Below are positions 6,657 through 13,669 of a DNA stretch of 15,993 nt, piece after piece. Within the stretch, counting starts at the first letter, position 1, and the number at the start of each line of letters is the position of its first letter. The notes beneath the pieces are model-generated. The model saw nothing but the letters and a program-made list of their open reading frames with translations. It ran no database searches and had not been told where the DNA came from. Origin of the DNA: Anaerolineales bacterium UBA5069 (GTDB lineage: Bacteria; Chloroflexota; Anaerolineae; Caldilineales; Caldilineaceae); assembly GCA_002415895.1 (NCBI GenBank), contig DIAV01000179.1, positions 1-15,993 on the forward strand, given 5' to 3'. Made by a program: the position numbers and the translations under genes.

Positions 6657-8739
6657 TGATACACCGACCGATGTACCCGGGGCGTCCATCCGCCGCATCA
6701 ACGGCAGCGACTATGTGATCGTGCGCCTCAATGTCATGTTTCCCGGCCCGCCGCCCACCATCTTTGGGCTGGCGCAGCGCCTCGCGCTCCAGCCCGAAGC
6801 AGTCTTCAACGCGCTGATCAACTTTCGCTCCAATGGGCAGGCTGTGACGGGCATGTATCGGGGTGAGGTGGGTGACCCTGTACCGGACCTGGTGACGGCG
6901 CGCAGGCGGCTGCGCGCTCGCGGCACCATCTTTACCGCAAGTGATCGGTTTCCCAACGGCACGCAGACGCCGTATATCGCGTGGGGCGTTGTTTCCGACC
7001 GTGATACGCCGGTGGTGCTGCCCTTCTCGCTTGCGTTCCGCGAGGTGATGCGGCGCGCGACGGAACAGCGACAACGCGAACTGCGTGTGCGCGGAATTAC
7101 ACCCGCGATGGATGCCCTGCGCCGGGAATTGCTGGACCTGCGCATTGCCGCGCGCGCGCTGGAGAGCGACATCACTCTTGCCGACACTTTGGCCGCGTCC
7201 CACGCGCGCGACCTGGCGCTGCTGGAAGCGCTCGACGGCATGATCGGTGCAATGCTTGCCTTCCCCAAGGGCGCCGTGAGCGCAAGCGACCGCAGCGACG
7301 TCGAGCGCCTGCGTGGACAATTGCTGACGCTCAAGAACGAGGCCTACCGCCACATGATATTTGATCCGCCCGACCAGTTTCGCGCCGGGCTGGTGGCTCG
7401 CCGCAACCAGGAGGCCGGCGCACTGCGCGCGGCGGTTGAGGCGCAACCCTTCAACAATCATATTCAGACAATGGTCAGCAACCGCGACATTGTGCCTGCC
7501 GACCTGTGGACGGATGCTTATGACGTGGTGCGCTATGTCTTTCAAGTGCTGCTTGGTTCGCCCGAAGCCGATGCTGTACTCACGGCGCACGTCCTGCCCA
7601 TGATCCAGCAGATGGCCGCTGCCCCGCTGGATATGACAGGCCTCTCTGCACCCCATCGCCCTGAGTTTGACGCCGCCGTTCGCCAGGCGGCTGTGCCCAA
7701 CGCCACGAACAGCGTACTTGTGGTGATGATCTCTTTTGCCAGTGCCTTCCTGCAAACCCTGGGCAACTATCCCGGCCCGAACACACTGGCTGTTAGCCTG
7801 ATGGAGATTGCCGCGCCGCTGCTGATGGGGCGCGTGATGGGCAATCCTGCCGAGGCAGGGCGCATTGGGGCTGCTCTCTACCGGGCGCTGGCACGCGCCG
7901 CCGGATTGCGTCAGGCCGAGCGCGTCATTCTTATGGAGGCCATTGACCAGGGCGATCTTGCCGCACTGCGGCGCGTGCAGTGGTCGAGCCGTTTTATGAA
8001 CAGCGGTGCATGGGGGGCGGCAATCGCTGTGGCCGGGGCCATCTGTTTCTTTGCTGCCGTTGCCACCGACGATGCCAATACGTTGCGCCGCTGGGCCAAT
8101 ATTCTGGGCAGCGCCAGCGGTACGGCATTAGGGGTGGCCGTGGCAGTGCAGCGCTGGTCTACCCTCGTAGAGCAGGGCATTGTACGCGGCGTGGGCGGGC
8201 GTGTGCTGGGTGTCATCGGTGGCATGGCGTGCGTGGTTTCCGGCACCCTGACGGCCGTCGAGGAGTACCAGACGGGTGACAGCACAGGCACATGGGTTGC
8301 GGCGGGGGGTGCTGTAGGCGGCGCGTTGACGGTTGCGGGTTTTCTTGTCGGTGCAGGGGCGGGGACGTCGGCCACAATCGCGGGCGCGCCTATTGGTGTT
8401 GTCCTGATGGCAGTGGGCGCCATCATCGGTGTTGGCGCCGCGCTGATTGCACTCATCCGCGCGCTGGTGACGGCAGGTAGCCAATTGATTTTTGAGGCTT
8501 TGATTAACGAGTTTGGCAGCCGCTCACCTTTCACCACAGCAGCCGCGGCGCGCCCCACGCTCCAGGTTGCCTTTGCAACTGTGCAAAGCGCGCACCACCC
8601 TGTGGACTTTTGGGATGTACACCCTGATAAGTGCGCACAACTCTTTGATTTGGGCTTCAGCGCCGCCCACATTGCCCAGATTGTTAACGAGAATGATGGC
8701 AACGTGCAGACGCGCTTGCGCCAAAGCCAGCGTATTTGA
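6652..8739 (+). CDS. 695-residue protein with hydrophobic Gly/Ala-rich core, candidate membrane or pore-forming effector
   Basis: No family is recognised with confidence. Residues 1-110 are a mixed globular region, with a stretch near 25-50 faintly like a LysM half. Residues 130-400 look mainly helical. From about 450 to 610 there are several hydrophobic segments: about 451-471, 490-535 and 546-608. They are rich in Gly, Ala and Val with small-residue spacing, as in membrane-inserting hairpins. The last 40 residues (after HHPVDFWDVHPDK) form a small helical motif with LFDLGF and NENDGNVQ. There is no N-terminal signal peptide, so the hydrophobic core sits inside a long soluble protein, which is typical of proteins that insert after delivery. 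ATG 6652 is the first start after an in-frame stop at 6598. It has almost no Shine-Dalgarno site, unlike its neighbours. The gene lies between the PLD fusion and the VioB-N-like gene, so cargo or an accessory factor is plausible. That function is inferred. Confidence 0.75.
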   Translation: MSDTPTDVPGASIRRINGSDYVIVRLNVMFPGPPPTIFGLAQRLALQPEAVFNALINFRSNGQAVTGMYRGEVGDPVPDLVTARRRLRARGTIFTASDRFPNGTQTPYIAWGVVSDRDTPVVLPFSLAFREVMRRATEQRQRELRVRGITPAMDALRRELLDLRIAARALESDITLADTLAASHARDLALLEALDGMIGAMLAFPKGAVSASDRSDVERLRGQLLTLKNEAYRHMIFDPPDQFRAGLVARRNQEAGALRAAVEAQPFNNHIQTMVSNRDIVPADLWTDAYDVVRYVFQVLLGSPEADAVLTAHVLPMIQQMAAAPLDMTGLSAPHRPEFDAAVRQAAVPNATNSVLVVMISFASAFLQTLGNYPGPNTLAVSLMEIAAPLLMGRVMGNPAEAGRIGAALYRALARAAGLRQAERVILMEAIDQGDLAALRRVQWSSRFMNSGAWGAAIAVAGAICFFAAVATDDANTLRRWANILGSASGTALGVAVAVQRWSTLVEQGIVRGVGGRVLGVIGGMACVVSGTLTAVEEYQTGDSTGTWVAAGGAVGGALTVAGFLVGAGAGTSATIAGAPIGVVLMAVGAIIGVGAALIALIRALVTAGSQLIFEALINEFGSRSPFTTAAAARPTLQVAFATVQSAHHPVDFWDVHPDKCAQLFDLGFSAAHIAQIVNENDGNVQTRLRQSQRI

Positions 8740-8751
8740 GGGAAGCACTCG

Positions 8752-10428
8752 ATGAGTTACCTGGATCTGCCACGCATTCACTTCGCCGGCCTCTACCGCA
8801 CGGATCCGTCCACCGTGAACAATGCACGCGCCAACTATGCGTCTGCGGCCGCCGCGGCCGCCAACCCTGCCTGGAATGCAGGGGGCAGACATCACTTTCA
8901 GTTTGCCAACTGTCGCATTCGCAGCACTTTTACACAGGCCGGCGCGCTTGCGACAGCGCGCGCCCAGGATTCGCTCATCACCGGACAAGTTGTTACCACC
9001 GACTCGCCGCGTGCCGCCCGTCTCGTGGACCTGGACCCTGAGCACCAGACCGGCTCGCAGATTTGGGGAATGGAACTGCGCATTGAAGGCGCCACGGGTG
9101 AAGGCTTCACCGCCACCTTTGATACGGCCACGCTGCAGCAGCTCTGGTTTGGGCGCACGCCCGATGGTTTTCCCAAAGGATTGGGAGGCGTCTACCAATC
9201 CGCGCTCACCAATTTGCGCTGGAGTTCAGCCACGGCCCCCTTCCAATCGATCGCGCTCAATGAATTCTTTATCAAATCCGGCACACGCGCCTCGATCAAA
9301 TTTGTACTCTACGCGTACGACGGGAACCCTGCCAGCCCAACGTTTACCCAAGGCAGCATTGTGGGCACCATTGGCCCAGCCGCCGCCGGTGAGCTGAGCG
9401 CGTCTGTAGCCGGGCGCAAACTGCGCAACGCGGCCAGCGTCGTCGCGGGCCAGCCACCTCCCTTCGGTGATGCGCCCTTTATCGTCGATACAGCACGCAA
9501 GCGCCTAATCATTGATCTGGGTAATGCCATGCCCGAACAAAGCCCCGCGGGGCCGCGTGTGAATGTGGGCACGCTCGAAGCGCAAATTGAAATGCCCGCG
9601 CCGGCAGCACCCCTGCGCATTGGTGCAATTACCTACGACAAGGCTCACTATGAAACCACGGCAGGCATTGAGGAGTTGCCGCTGACGCAGCAGCAACTCA
9701 CCGAAATCGTACGCCGCCCTGTGCGCCTGCGCGCAAGCAGCCCGGCGCGCATCATTCTGGGCGAACGCGCCGACGGACTGCACATGGGCGTCTCCGAAAC
9801 CGTTTTTCGCATGAATCCGGGCGAAACACGCGATGTGGTTGTCGAGGTGCGTCAGCGGGGTGCACCGAAAAATAACCAGCCAATTGTTGTCGCGCTGCTC
9901 AGCCCGGCCTCGAGTACGGGTTTGTCTCTGACAGGCATTGTCAACGCGTCATCCACACCAATGCCGCTGGCCTCACCAATGACCGCCGCTGGGACACCGG
10001 CCCCTTCCACCATTCGCACATCACCCGGGGGTGCGGTCATTCTGCGCTTCACGGCCTCCGCGCCCGGCAACCCACGCGGCCTGCTGGATGGTCAGGTCTA
10101 CAAAATTGCGCTCTTTGTGGACAGCGTGAGCACCCCCAACCTGATGGACCAGATTGTGGTGCGCGTCTTTGACACGCATGCGATGGTGGCCTCGCCACGT
10201 TGGGCCGATGTGGCAGGCATCTTTACGCCCTACCACACACTCTACCCATCCATGCGCCCGCTCGTGCCGCTGAACGATCAGGCCCGTGTAACGGCCATGG
10301 CAGCGCTCGTGGCGGCTTCCATGCAGCGCCCGGAGACAGACCCCGGCTACATGCCCGTCAGCCGCGACCTATCGCGCGATAAGAAGGCGCTGCTGCTGCG
10401 CTGGCTCAACAACGGGGCGCCGCCCTAA
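8752..10428 (+). CDS. VioB N-terminal-half-like protein without the ferritin-like domain
   Basis: The 558-residue protein opens MSYLDLPRIHFAGLYRTDPS, close to how I recall the start of VioB (MSILDFPRIHFRGWARVNAP). VioB is the iminophenylpyruvate dimer synthase of violacein synthesis. Further matches to my memory of VioB are LVDLDPEHQTGSQIWG near residues 91-106, a VG..G....GEL....AGR.LR pattern near 203-227, and the C-terminal stretch from about 490, with YPSM followed by YMPVSRDLSRDKKALLLRWL. In VioB that last stretch leads straight into a C-terminal ferritin-like domain; here the protein stops. The family is therefore fairly secure, but no catalytic role can be transferred, and violacein synthesis is not implied. 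The start follows GAGGGA at 8738-8743, which overlaps the previous stop codon, so translation is probably coupled. No signal peptide or membrane helix is seen. Confidence 0.8.
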   Translation: MSYLDLPRIHFAGLYRTDPSTVNNARANYASAAAAAANPAWNAGGRHHFQFANCRIRSTFTQAGALATARAQDSLITGQVVTTDSPRAARLVDLDPEHQTGSQIWGMELRIEGATGEGFTATFDTATLQQLWFGRTPDGFPKGLGGVYQSALTNLRWSSATAPFQSIALNEFFIKSGTRASIKFVLYAYDGNPASPTFTQGSIVGTIGPAAAGELSASVAGRKLRNAASVVAGQPPPFGDAPFIVDTARKRLIIDLGNAMPEQSPAGPRVNVGTLEAQIEMPAPAAPLRIGAITYDKAHYETTAGIEELPLTQQQLTEIVRRPVRLRASSPARIILGERADGLHMGVSETVFRMNPGETRDVVVEVRQRGAPKNNQPIVVALLSPASSTGLSLTGIVNASSTPMPLASPMTAAGTPAPSTIRTSPGGAVILRFTASAPGNPRGLLDGQVYKIALFVDSVSTPNLMDQIVVRVFDTHAMVASPRWADVAGIFTPYHTLYPSMRPLVPLNDQARVTAMAALVAASMQRPETDPGYMPVSRDLSRDKKALLLRWLNNGAPP

Positions 10429-10474
10429 CGCGGTCCGGCGTTGCCTGTCCGTGCCGGCGCAACATCGCGCTTTC

Positions 10475-10480
10475 AGGAGA
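10475..10480 (+). promoter_or_regulatory. Ribosome binding site for the GTG-started 120-residue gene
   Basis: AGGAGA sits 7 nt before GTG at 10488. It supports a non-ATG start and shows that this small gene is translated on its own signal. Confidence 0.6.
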
Positions 10481-10487
10481 ACCTGCC

Positions 10488-10850
10488 GTGCGCAACCATA
10501 TCACCAGCACCTATGAATTCCAGACTGCCGGGCTGTTGTTGGCCGGCCCTGGCGAACACACCATTCGCGTCCTGGGGGCCGCTGCGGTGGTGGAGCTAAA
10601 TCCCGGTCTGCTCTCCAAAGAGGAGCAATCGCCCGCCCCCTTCTCGCTCTACGAACGCTATTACGCAGGCGAACTTGCCGGCGCCCAGGAAGATGGCGAA
10701 TCCCGCCCCTTTTTCCCGCGCGTGCCTGCGCTCTTTGTCACACAGGCGGGTGAAAAGATCTTCCTGGAACGGGATTGGTCGGGCCTCAATATTGCCGATG
10801 AAGCCATTCCCGCCCTGCCCGACACACCTGACGCCGGTGCAACGGCGTGA
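10488..10850 (+). CDS. Hypothetical protein, 120 residues
   Basis: I do not recognise a family. The protein starts at GTG behind a strong Shine-Dalgarno site. Residues 5-45 look beta-rich (TYEFQTAGLLLAGPGEHTIR, then VLGAAAVVELNP). The middle is acidic and aromatic (YERYYAGELAGAQEDGE), and the tail is acidic and Pro-rich. There is no signal peptide or membrane helix. It sits directly before the hub gene, where Afp-type clusters keep the small LysM-bearing Afp7, but no LysM motif is visible. It could be a small structural adaptor, a chaperone for the preceding protein, or unrelated. Confidence 0.75.
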   Translation: MRNHITSTYEFQTAGLLLAGPGEHTIRVLGAAAVVELNPGLLSKEEQSPAPFSLYERYYAGELAGAQEDGESRPFFPRVPALFVTQAGEKIFLERDWSGLNIADEAIPALPDTPDAGATA

Positions 10851-10860
10851 CGGGAACAAC

Positions 10861-10875
10861 GGCCTGAGACAGGCC
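10861..10875 (+). other. Perfect short hairpin in the gap before the hub gene
   Basis: GGCCTG-AGA-CAGGCC forms a 6-bp perfect stem with a three-base loop, 38 nt before the hub start. No T-run follows, so it is not a normal terminator. It may be a weak mRNA structure or chance. Confidence 0.3.
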
Positions 10876-10912
10876 CGGCCCACTGGTAACTGGCTGATTT
10901 TGCGGAGCACCT

Positions 10913-12010
10913 ATGCAGAGCTTTGCGTATGCAGTGACAATTGGCGGCTACACCGTCCGTTCGGCTGACGACACGCGCACCGAAGTTGTTGCGCTGGAAT
11001 CCACGGCACCGCTCGACTCACCTGTCGCGGCGTGCAGCATCCACCTGCACGCGCCCAACTCGGCGGCGGCAACGGGGTTACTGGCGAACGCACAAGCCGC
11101 GGCGTCGGCCGCAGCGGGGATGCTGGGGGTGGCCGCAAGCGCCCCGCCGCCCTTTTCGCTGCGCGGCCGCCCCGTGCGTTATGCCGACGATGTGACCATT
11201 GACCTGACAGTGGACAGGACGACGGCGCGTGTCTTTACGGGTGAAGTCGAGGCTGTGGAGATTGCGCCGGGGCTGTTGGTTGTGCACGGGCGCACGGCCA
11301 TGCAGCGCTTGGCGCGCACGCACCTTAACCAGGTTTATGAGCAGCAGCCGCTCGCAGCGATTGTGCGCGACCTGGCACAGCAGGCAGGTGTTGCCGTGGG
11401 TACGGTAGACGCGGGCGGCGCCTGGCCCTACCTCGTGGTGCATGAGTCGTCAAGCCTGCTGCGCGTGCTGCACAACCTGGCGCGGCGCGAAGGCATGGCG
11501 CTCTACTGTGACACCCGGAACCGCCTCTGCCTGCGCAAGCTGGCGCCGGTGCGGGCGCGCGTGTCGGTGCGCTATGGCGTCGATGTGCTGGACCTCTGGC
11601 TGCGGCGCGATGACACGTATCCTGCCCATGTCCAGGTGAACGGCGAAAGCCCTGCCAGCCGACGGGGCGCGCAGGCATGGCCCTGGCTGGCGCGCGATCT
11701 GGCGCCTTTCCGTGGTGATGATGGGCAGGGGCACTGGCTGCTTGTCGTGGCTGATGGCGCGGTGCGCACACGCGACGCCGCCCTGCGTGCCGCTGGCGCA
11801 CGCACCACGGCGGCCCGCCGCCACAGCGTGGCGGGCCGGCTCGTATTGCTGGGCAATCCGGCCCTCGCGCCCGGCGATGGACTGACCATTGCCGATGCGC
11901 CCCTGCCCGCGCTCAACGGCAACTTCCTCATGCACAACGTGCGCCATCGCTATGACAAAGAACACGGCTTCCTCTCCTGCGTTGAATTTTGCGGAGAGGG
12001 GGGCGCATGA
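10913..12010 (+). CDS. Phage late control gene D / gp27-like hub protein
   Basis: The 365-residue protein fits the gpD/gp27/VgrG-N family, which forms the trimeric hub joining spike, tube and baseplate. Family-type features include the N-terminal beta segment, VFTGEVEAVEI near 107-117, the QQPLAAIVRDLAQQAGV helix near 144-160, and the hallmark VVHESSSLLRVLHNLARREGM followed by YCDTRNRLCLRK near 173-205. The C-terminal part returns to a beta-rich fold. It lacks the OB-fold and needle, which the next gene encodes separately, as in P2 and Mu tails and unlike the fused VgrG or Afp8. The start is ATG with GGAG 5 nt upstream. Its stop overlaps the next start (ATGA), so the hub and spike are translationally coupled. 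An Ala-rich insert lies near residues 50-75. Confidence 0.85.
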   Translation: MQSFAYAVTIGGYTVRSADDTRTEVVALESTAPLDSPVAACSIHLHAPNSAAATGLLANAQAAASAAAGMLGVAASAPPPFSLRGRPVRYADDVTIDLTVDRTTARVFTGEVEAVEIAPGLLVVHGRTAMQRLARTHLNQVYEQQPLAAIVRDLAQQAGVAVGTVDAGGAWPYLVVHESSSLLRVLHNLARREGMALYCDTRNRLCLRKLAPVRARVSVRYGVDVLDLWLRRDDTYPAHVQVNGESPASRRGAQAWPWLARDLAPFRGDDGQGHWLLVVADGAVRTRDAALRAAGARTTAARRHSVAGRLVLLGNPALAPGDGLTIADAPLPALNGNFLMHNVRHRYDKEHGFLSCVEFCGEGGA

Positions 12011-12822
12011 CCGCTGACCTGATTGCCATGATCCAGGCTGTCGTACGCGATGAACTGCGCGCCTTTCGCACCGCCGAACTGGGCGTTGTTACAAAGGTCT
12101 ACGCGCATGAAAGCGATGGCGATCTGAACAACTACGCCTGTGATGTGCGGCTGCGCGACGCCGAGCTGGAACTCAAGCGGGTGCCCGTCACAACGAACCG
12201 TTTGGGCCAGGTGGCAATTCCCAATCCAGACGACCTTGTGCTGGTCCAATATCTGAATGGCGATGTACAGAGCGCGCTGATCACGGGGCGGCTCTACAGC
12301 GGGGAGACACGCCCCCCTGTCGCCAAGCCCCATGAGTGGGTGTATATCTCCCCCGATGCAGCCGAGTCGGGGATTCGCCGCTTTGCCCTTGAATTGCCCA
12401 ACGCCAACAAGCTCCACGTCAAAGATGATGAGTTTGTCCTCGAAATGGGCAAGACCAAAGTGACAATCACACATGATGGCGATGTTGAAATCATCTCGCC
12501 GCGCAAGACCATCACGCTGCGCGATGAAAACAGTGCCAATCTCGTTACGATTGCCGCAGGCCAGGGGCAGGTGACGGTGCAGGCGCAGACCAAGGTTGTG
12601 GTGCAGGCCGCACAGATTGAGCTGGTGGAAGGAGCAGGGCATCCGCTTGTCTTCGGGGATTCGCTCCTGCAGTATCTCAACCAGATTGTGGCTGTCTTTC
12701 AAGCGCACCTCCATGTGGGAGAAATGGCGCTGGGTACCTTCCCGGTTACGCCTGCGCCCCCTGCCGCCCCCATGCCCACAGCCACACCCAGCCTGCTCTC
12801 GCTCAAAGTCAAAACAGGTTGA
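12007..12822 (+). CDS. gpV/gp5-like baseplate spike protein
   Basis: The 271-residue protein has an N-terminal helix, then an OB-fold-type domain around residues 20-105 (LGVVTKVY, NYACDVRL, ALITGRLYSG), as in phage baseplate assembly protein V and VgrG. Residues about 115-220 are short, regularly spaced beta strands (DEFVLEMGKTKVTITHDGDV, later QVTVQAQTKVVVQ), as expected for the triple-stranded beta-helix needle that pierces the target membrane. After it come a helical segment, a His-Leu-His motif at 234-236 and a Pro-rich tail. The HLH may be a tip metal site like the HxH iron site of P2 gpV, but its position before a 35-residue tail makes this uncertain. The ATG at 12007 overlaps the hub stop; a purine-rich GGAGAGGGG precedes it. 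No cargo domain is fused to the needle. Confidence 0.85.
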   Translation: MTADLIAMIQAVVRDELRAFRTAELGVVTKVYAHESDGDLNNYACDVRLRDAELELKRVPVTTNRLGQVAIPNPDDLVLVQYLNGDVQSALITGRLYSGETRPPVAKPHEWVYISPDAAESGIRRFALELPNANKLHVKDDEFVLEMGKTKVTITHDGDVEIISPRKTITLRDENSANLVTIAAGQGQVTVQAQTKVVVQAAQIELVEGAGHPLVFGDSLLQYLNQIVAVFQAHLHVGEMALGTFPVTPAPPAAPMPTATPSLLSLKVKTG

Positions 12823-12829
12823 GGGCGTT

Positions 12830-12888
12830 GGTGCATGGCGGCGCAGAGGATCAAGGTGGCGCAGAGGATCAAGGAGCGGTGCATGGCG
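12830..12888 (+). repeat. Duplicated start region with an 18-bp tandem repeat
   Basis: GGTGCATGGCG occurs at 12830-12840 and again at 12878-12888, each holding an ATG in the same frame. Between them lie two tandem 18-bp units, 12841-12858 and 12859-12876, which match at 17 of 18 positions. The single difference turns AAGGTG into AAGGAG, which makes a good Shine-Dalgarno site for the second ATG. Confidence 0.75.
12871..12876 (+). promoter_or_regulatory. Ribosome binding site created within the tandem repeat
   Basis: AAGGAG lies 6 nt before ATG 12883. It favours this start over the upstream in-frame ATG at 12835, whose best site is GAGGG at 12821-12825. Confidence 0.6.
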
Positions 12889-13140
12889 CTGACCAGAGCG
12901 GGGCTGTTGGGGGCAATTGAGACGGCATTTGCCAAGGAGTGGCAGGATGCCAAAGGCGCGCCCCCATCAGCACAGGGGGCCGAAGATCGGCGCATTCTCT
13001 TTGCGGCCGTGGCGCGCGGGCTGCTGGCTTATCTTGACGCAGCGGGCGACGATGCGCTGTCGGAGCTTAGCGTAAAGGAAGCGTCAGTCGATCGCACCCT
13101 GACGGTTACGAAAACAACGTGGGACATTTCAATCGCGTGA
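12883..13140 (+). CDS. Small hypothetical protein between spike and wedge genes
   Basis: The protein has 85 residues from ATG 12883, or 101 from ATG 12835. No family is recognised. The first half is helical (MALTRAGLLGAIETAFAKEW, later RILFAAVARGLLAYLDAAG). The second half is probably a beta strand pair ending TLTVTKTTWDISIA. Contractile tail clusters often keep a small protein in this slot, and a PAAR-type spike tip would also fit here in size. However, the sequence lacks the Pro-Ala-Ala-Arg repeats and metal-binding His/Cys of PAAR proteins. A small baseplate adaptor or a spike-associated chaperone is the best guess from position alone. Confidence 0.7.
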   Translation: MALTRAGLLGAIETAFAKEWQDAKGAPPSAQGAEDRRILFAAVARGLLAYLDAAGDDALSELSVKEASVDRTLTVTKTTWDISIA

Positions 13141-13183
13141 CGCATTGGCGCGCGTTCCGGCCGTGGATGCTTGAGGAGTGATT

Positions 13184-13669
13184 GTGGCGACTGACGATTT
13201 CCTGGGTGAGGATCTGGATCTGGGCTTTGTTGCAGACGAACAAGGGCGCGTGTGGGCCGGCCCGCCAACCAGCGCCGACTTGCAGGCGCGACGGCGCGCC
13301 ATTCTGCCGCCCGCCACCGACGTTGCCACCGTTCACGGGCTGATGAATCTGGTGCAGAGCCTGATCATGCGGCTGCTCACAGAGCAAGGCGAGTTGACGG
13401 CGCTGGGATATCCGACCTATGGCTCGCGCCATCATCGTTTGGTGGGTGAGCCAAACAGCGAATCAAACCGCGCGCTTCTCAAACTGTATGTACTCGAGTG
13501 TCTGCGGCAGGAGCCGCGGCTGGAGGCGATTCGCTCCGTCACAGTGCAGCCCGGCGCGGGTGTTGAGGGCCGCAACAAAGCACTCATCCAAATTGAAGTT
13601 GTCGCGCAGGGTGCACCCGGCCCCGTGAGCTTTGTTGTGCCCTTTGCCTTTGGAGGGGCGTTGCCATGA
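13184..13669 (+). CDS. gp25-like baseplate wedge protein
   Basis: The 161-residue protein matches the T4 gp25 / TssE / Afp9 pattern. It has an early DFLGEDL segment, then a central helix (LMNLVQSLIMRLLTEQGEL) followed by LGYPTYGSRHHRLVGEP, where the gp25 family has a helix and then a Pro-x-Tyr-Gly-Ser turn. A helix with LKLYVLECLRQEPRLEAI and C-terminal beta strands follow. gp25-type proteins start sheath assembly by clamping the wedge to the first sheath ring. GTG 13184 is preferred over GTG 13178, because GAGGAG at 13173-13178 lies 5 nt before it. The last codons overlap the next gene by ATGA. Confidence 0.85.
   Translation: MATDDFLGEDLDLGFVADEQGRVWAGPPTSADLQARRRAILPPATDVATVHGLMNLVQSLIMRLLTEQGELTALGYPTYGSRHHRLVGEPNSESNRALLKLYVLECLRQEPRLEAIRSVTVQPGAGVEGRNKALIQIEVVAQGAPGPVSFVVPFAFGGALP

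Noticed and set aside
6457..7755. 432-codon open frame on the minus strand
   Set aside because: It lies opposite the hydrophobic-protein gene and the end of the PLD gene, has a His/Gly/Arg-rich composition with no motif, and crosses the gap between two real genes.
8752..10428. Part of a violacein biosynthesis operon
   Set aside because: No vioA, vioC, vioD or vioE-like gene is present, and the protein lacks the ferritin-like half of VioB.
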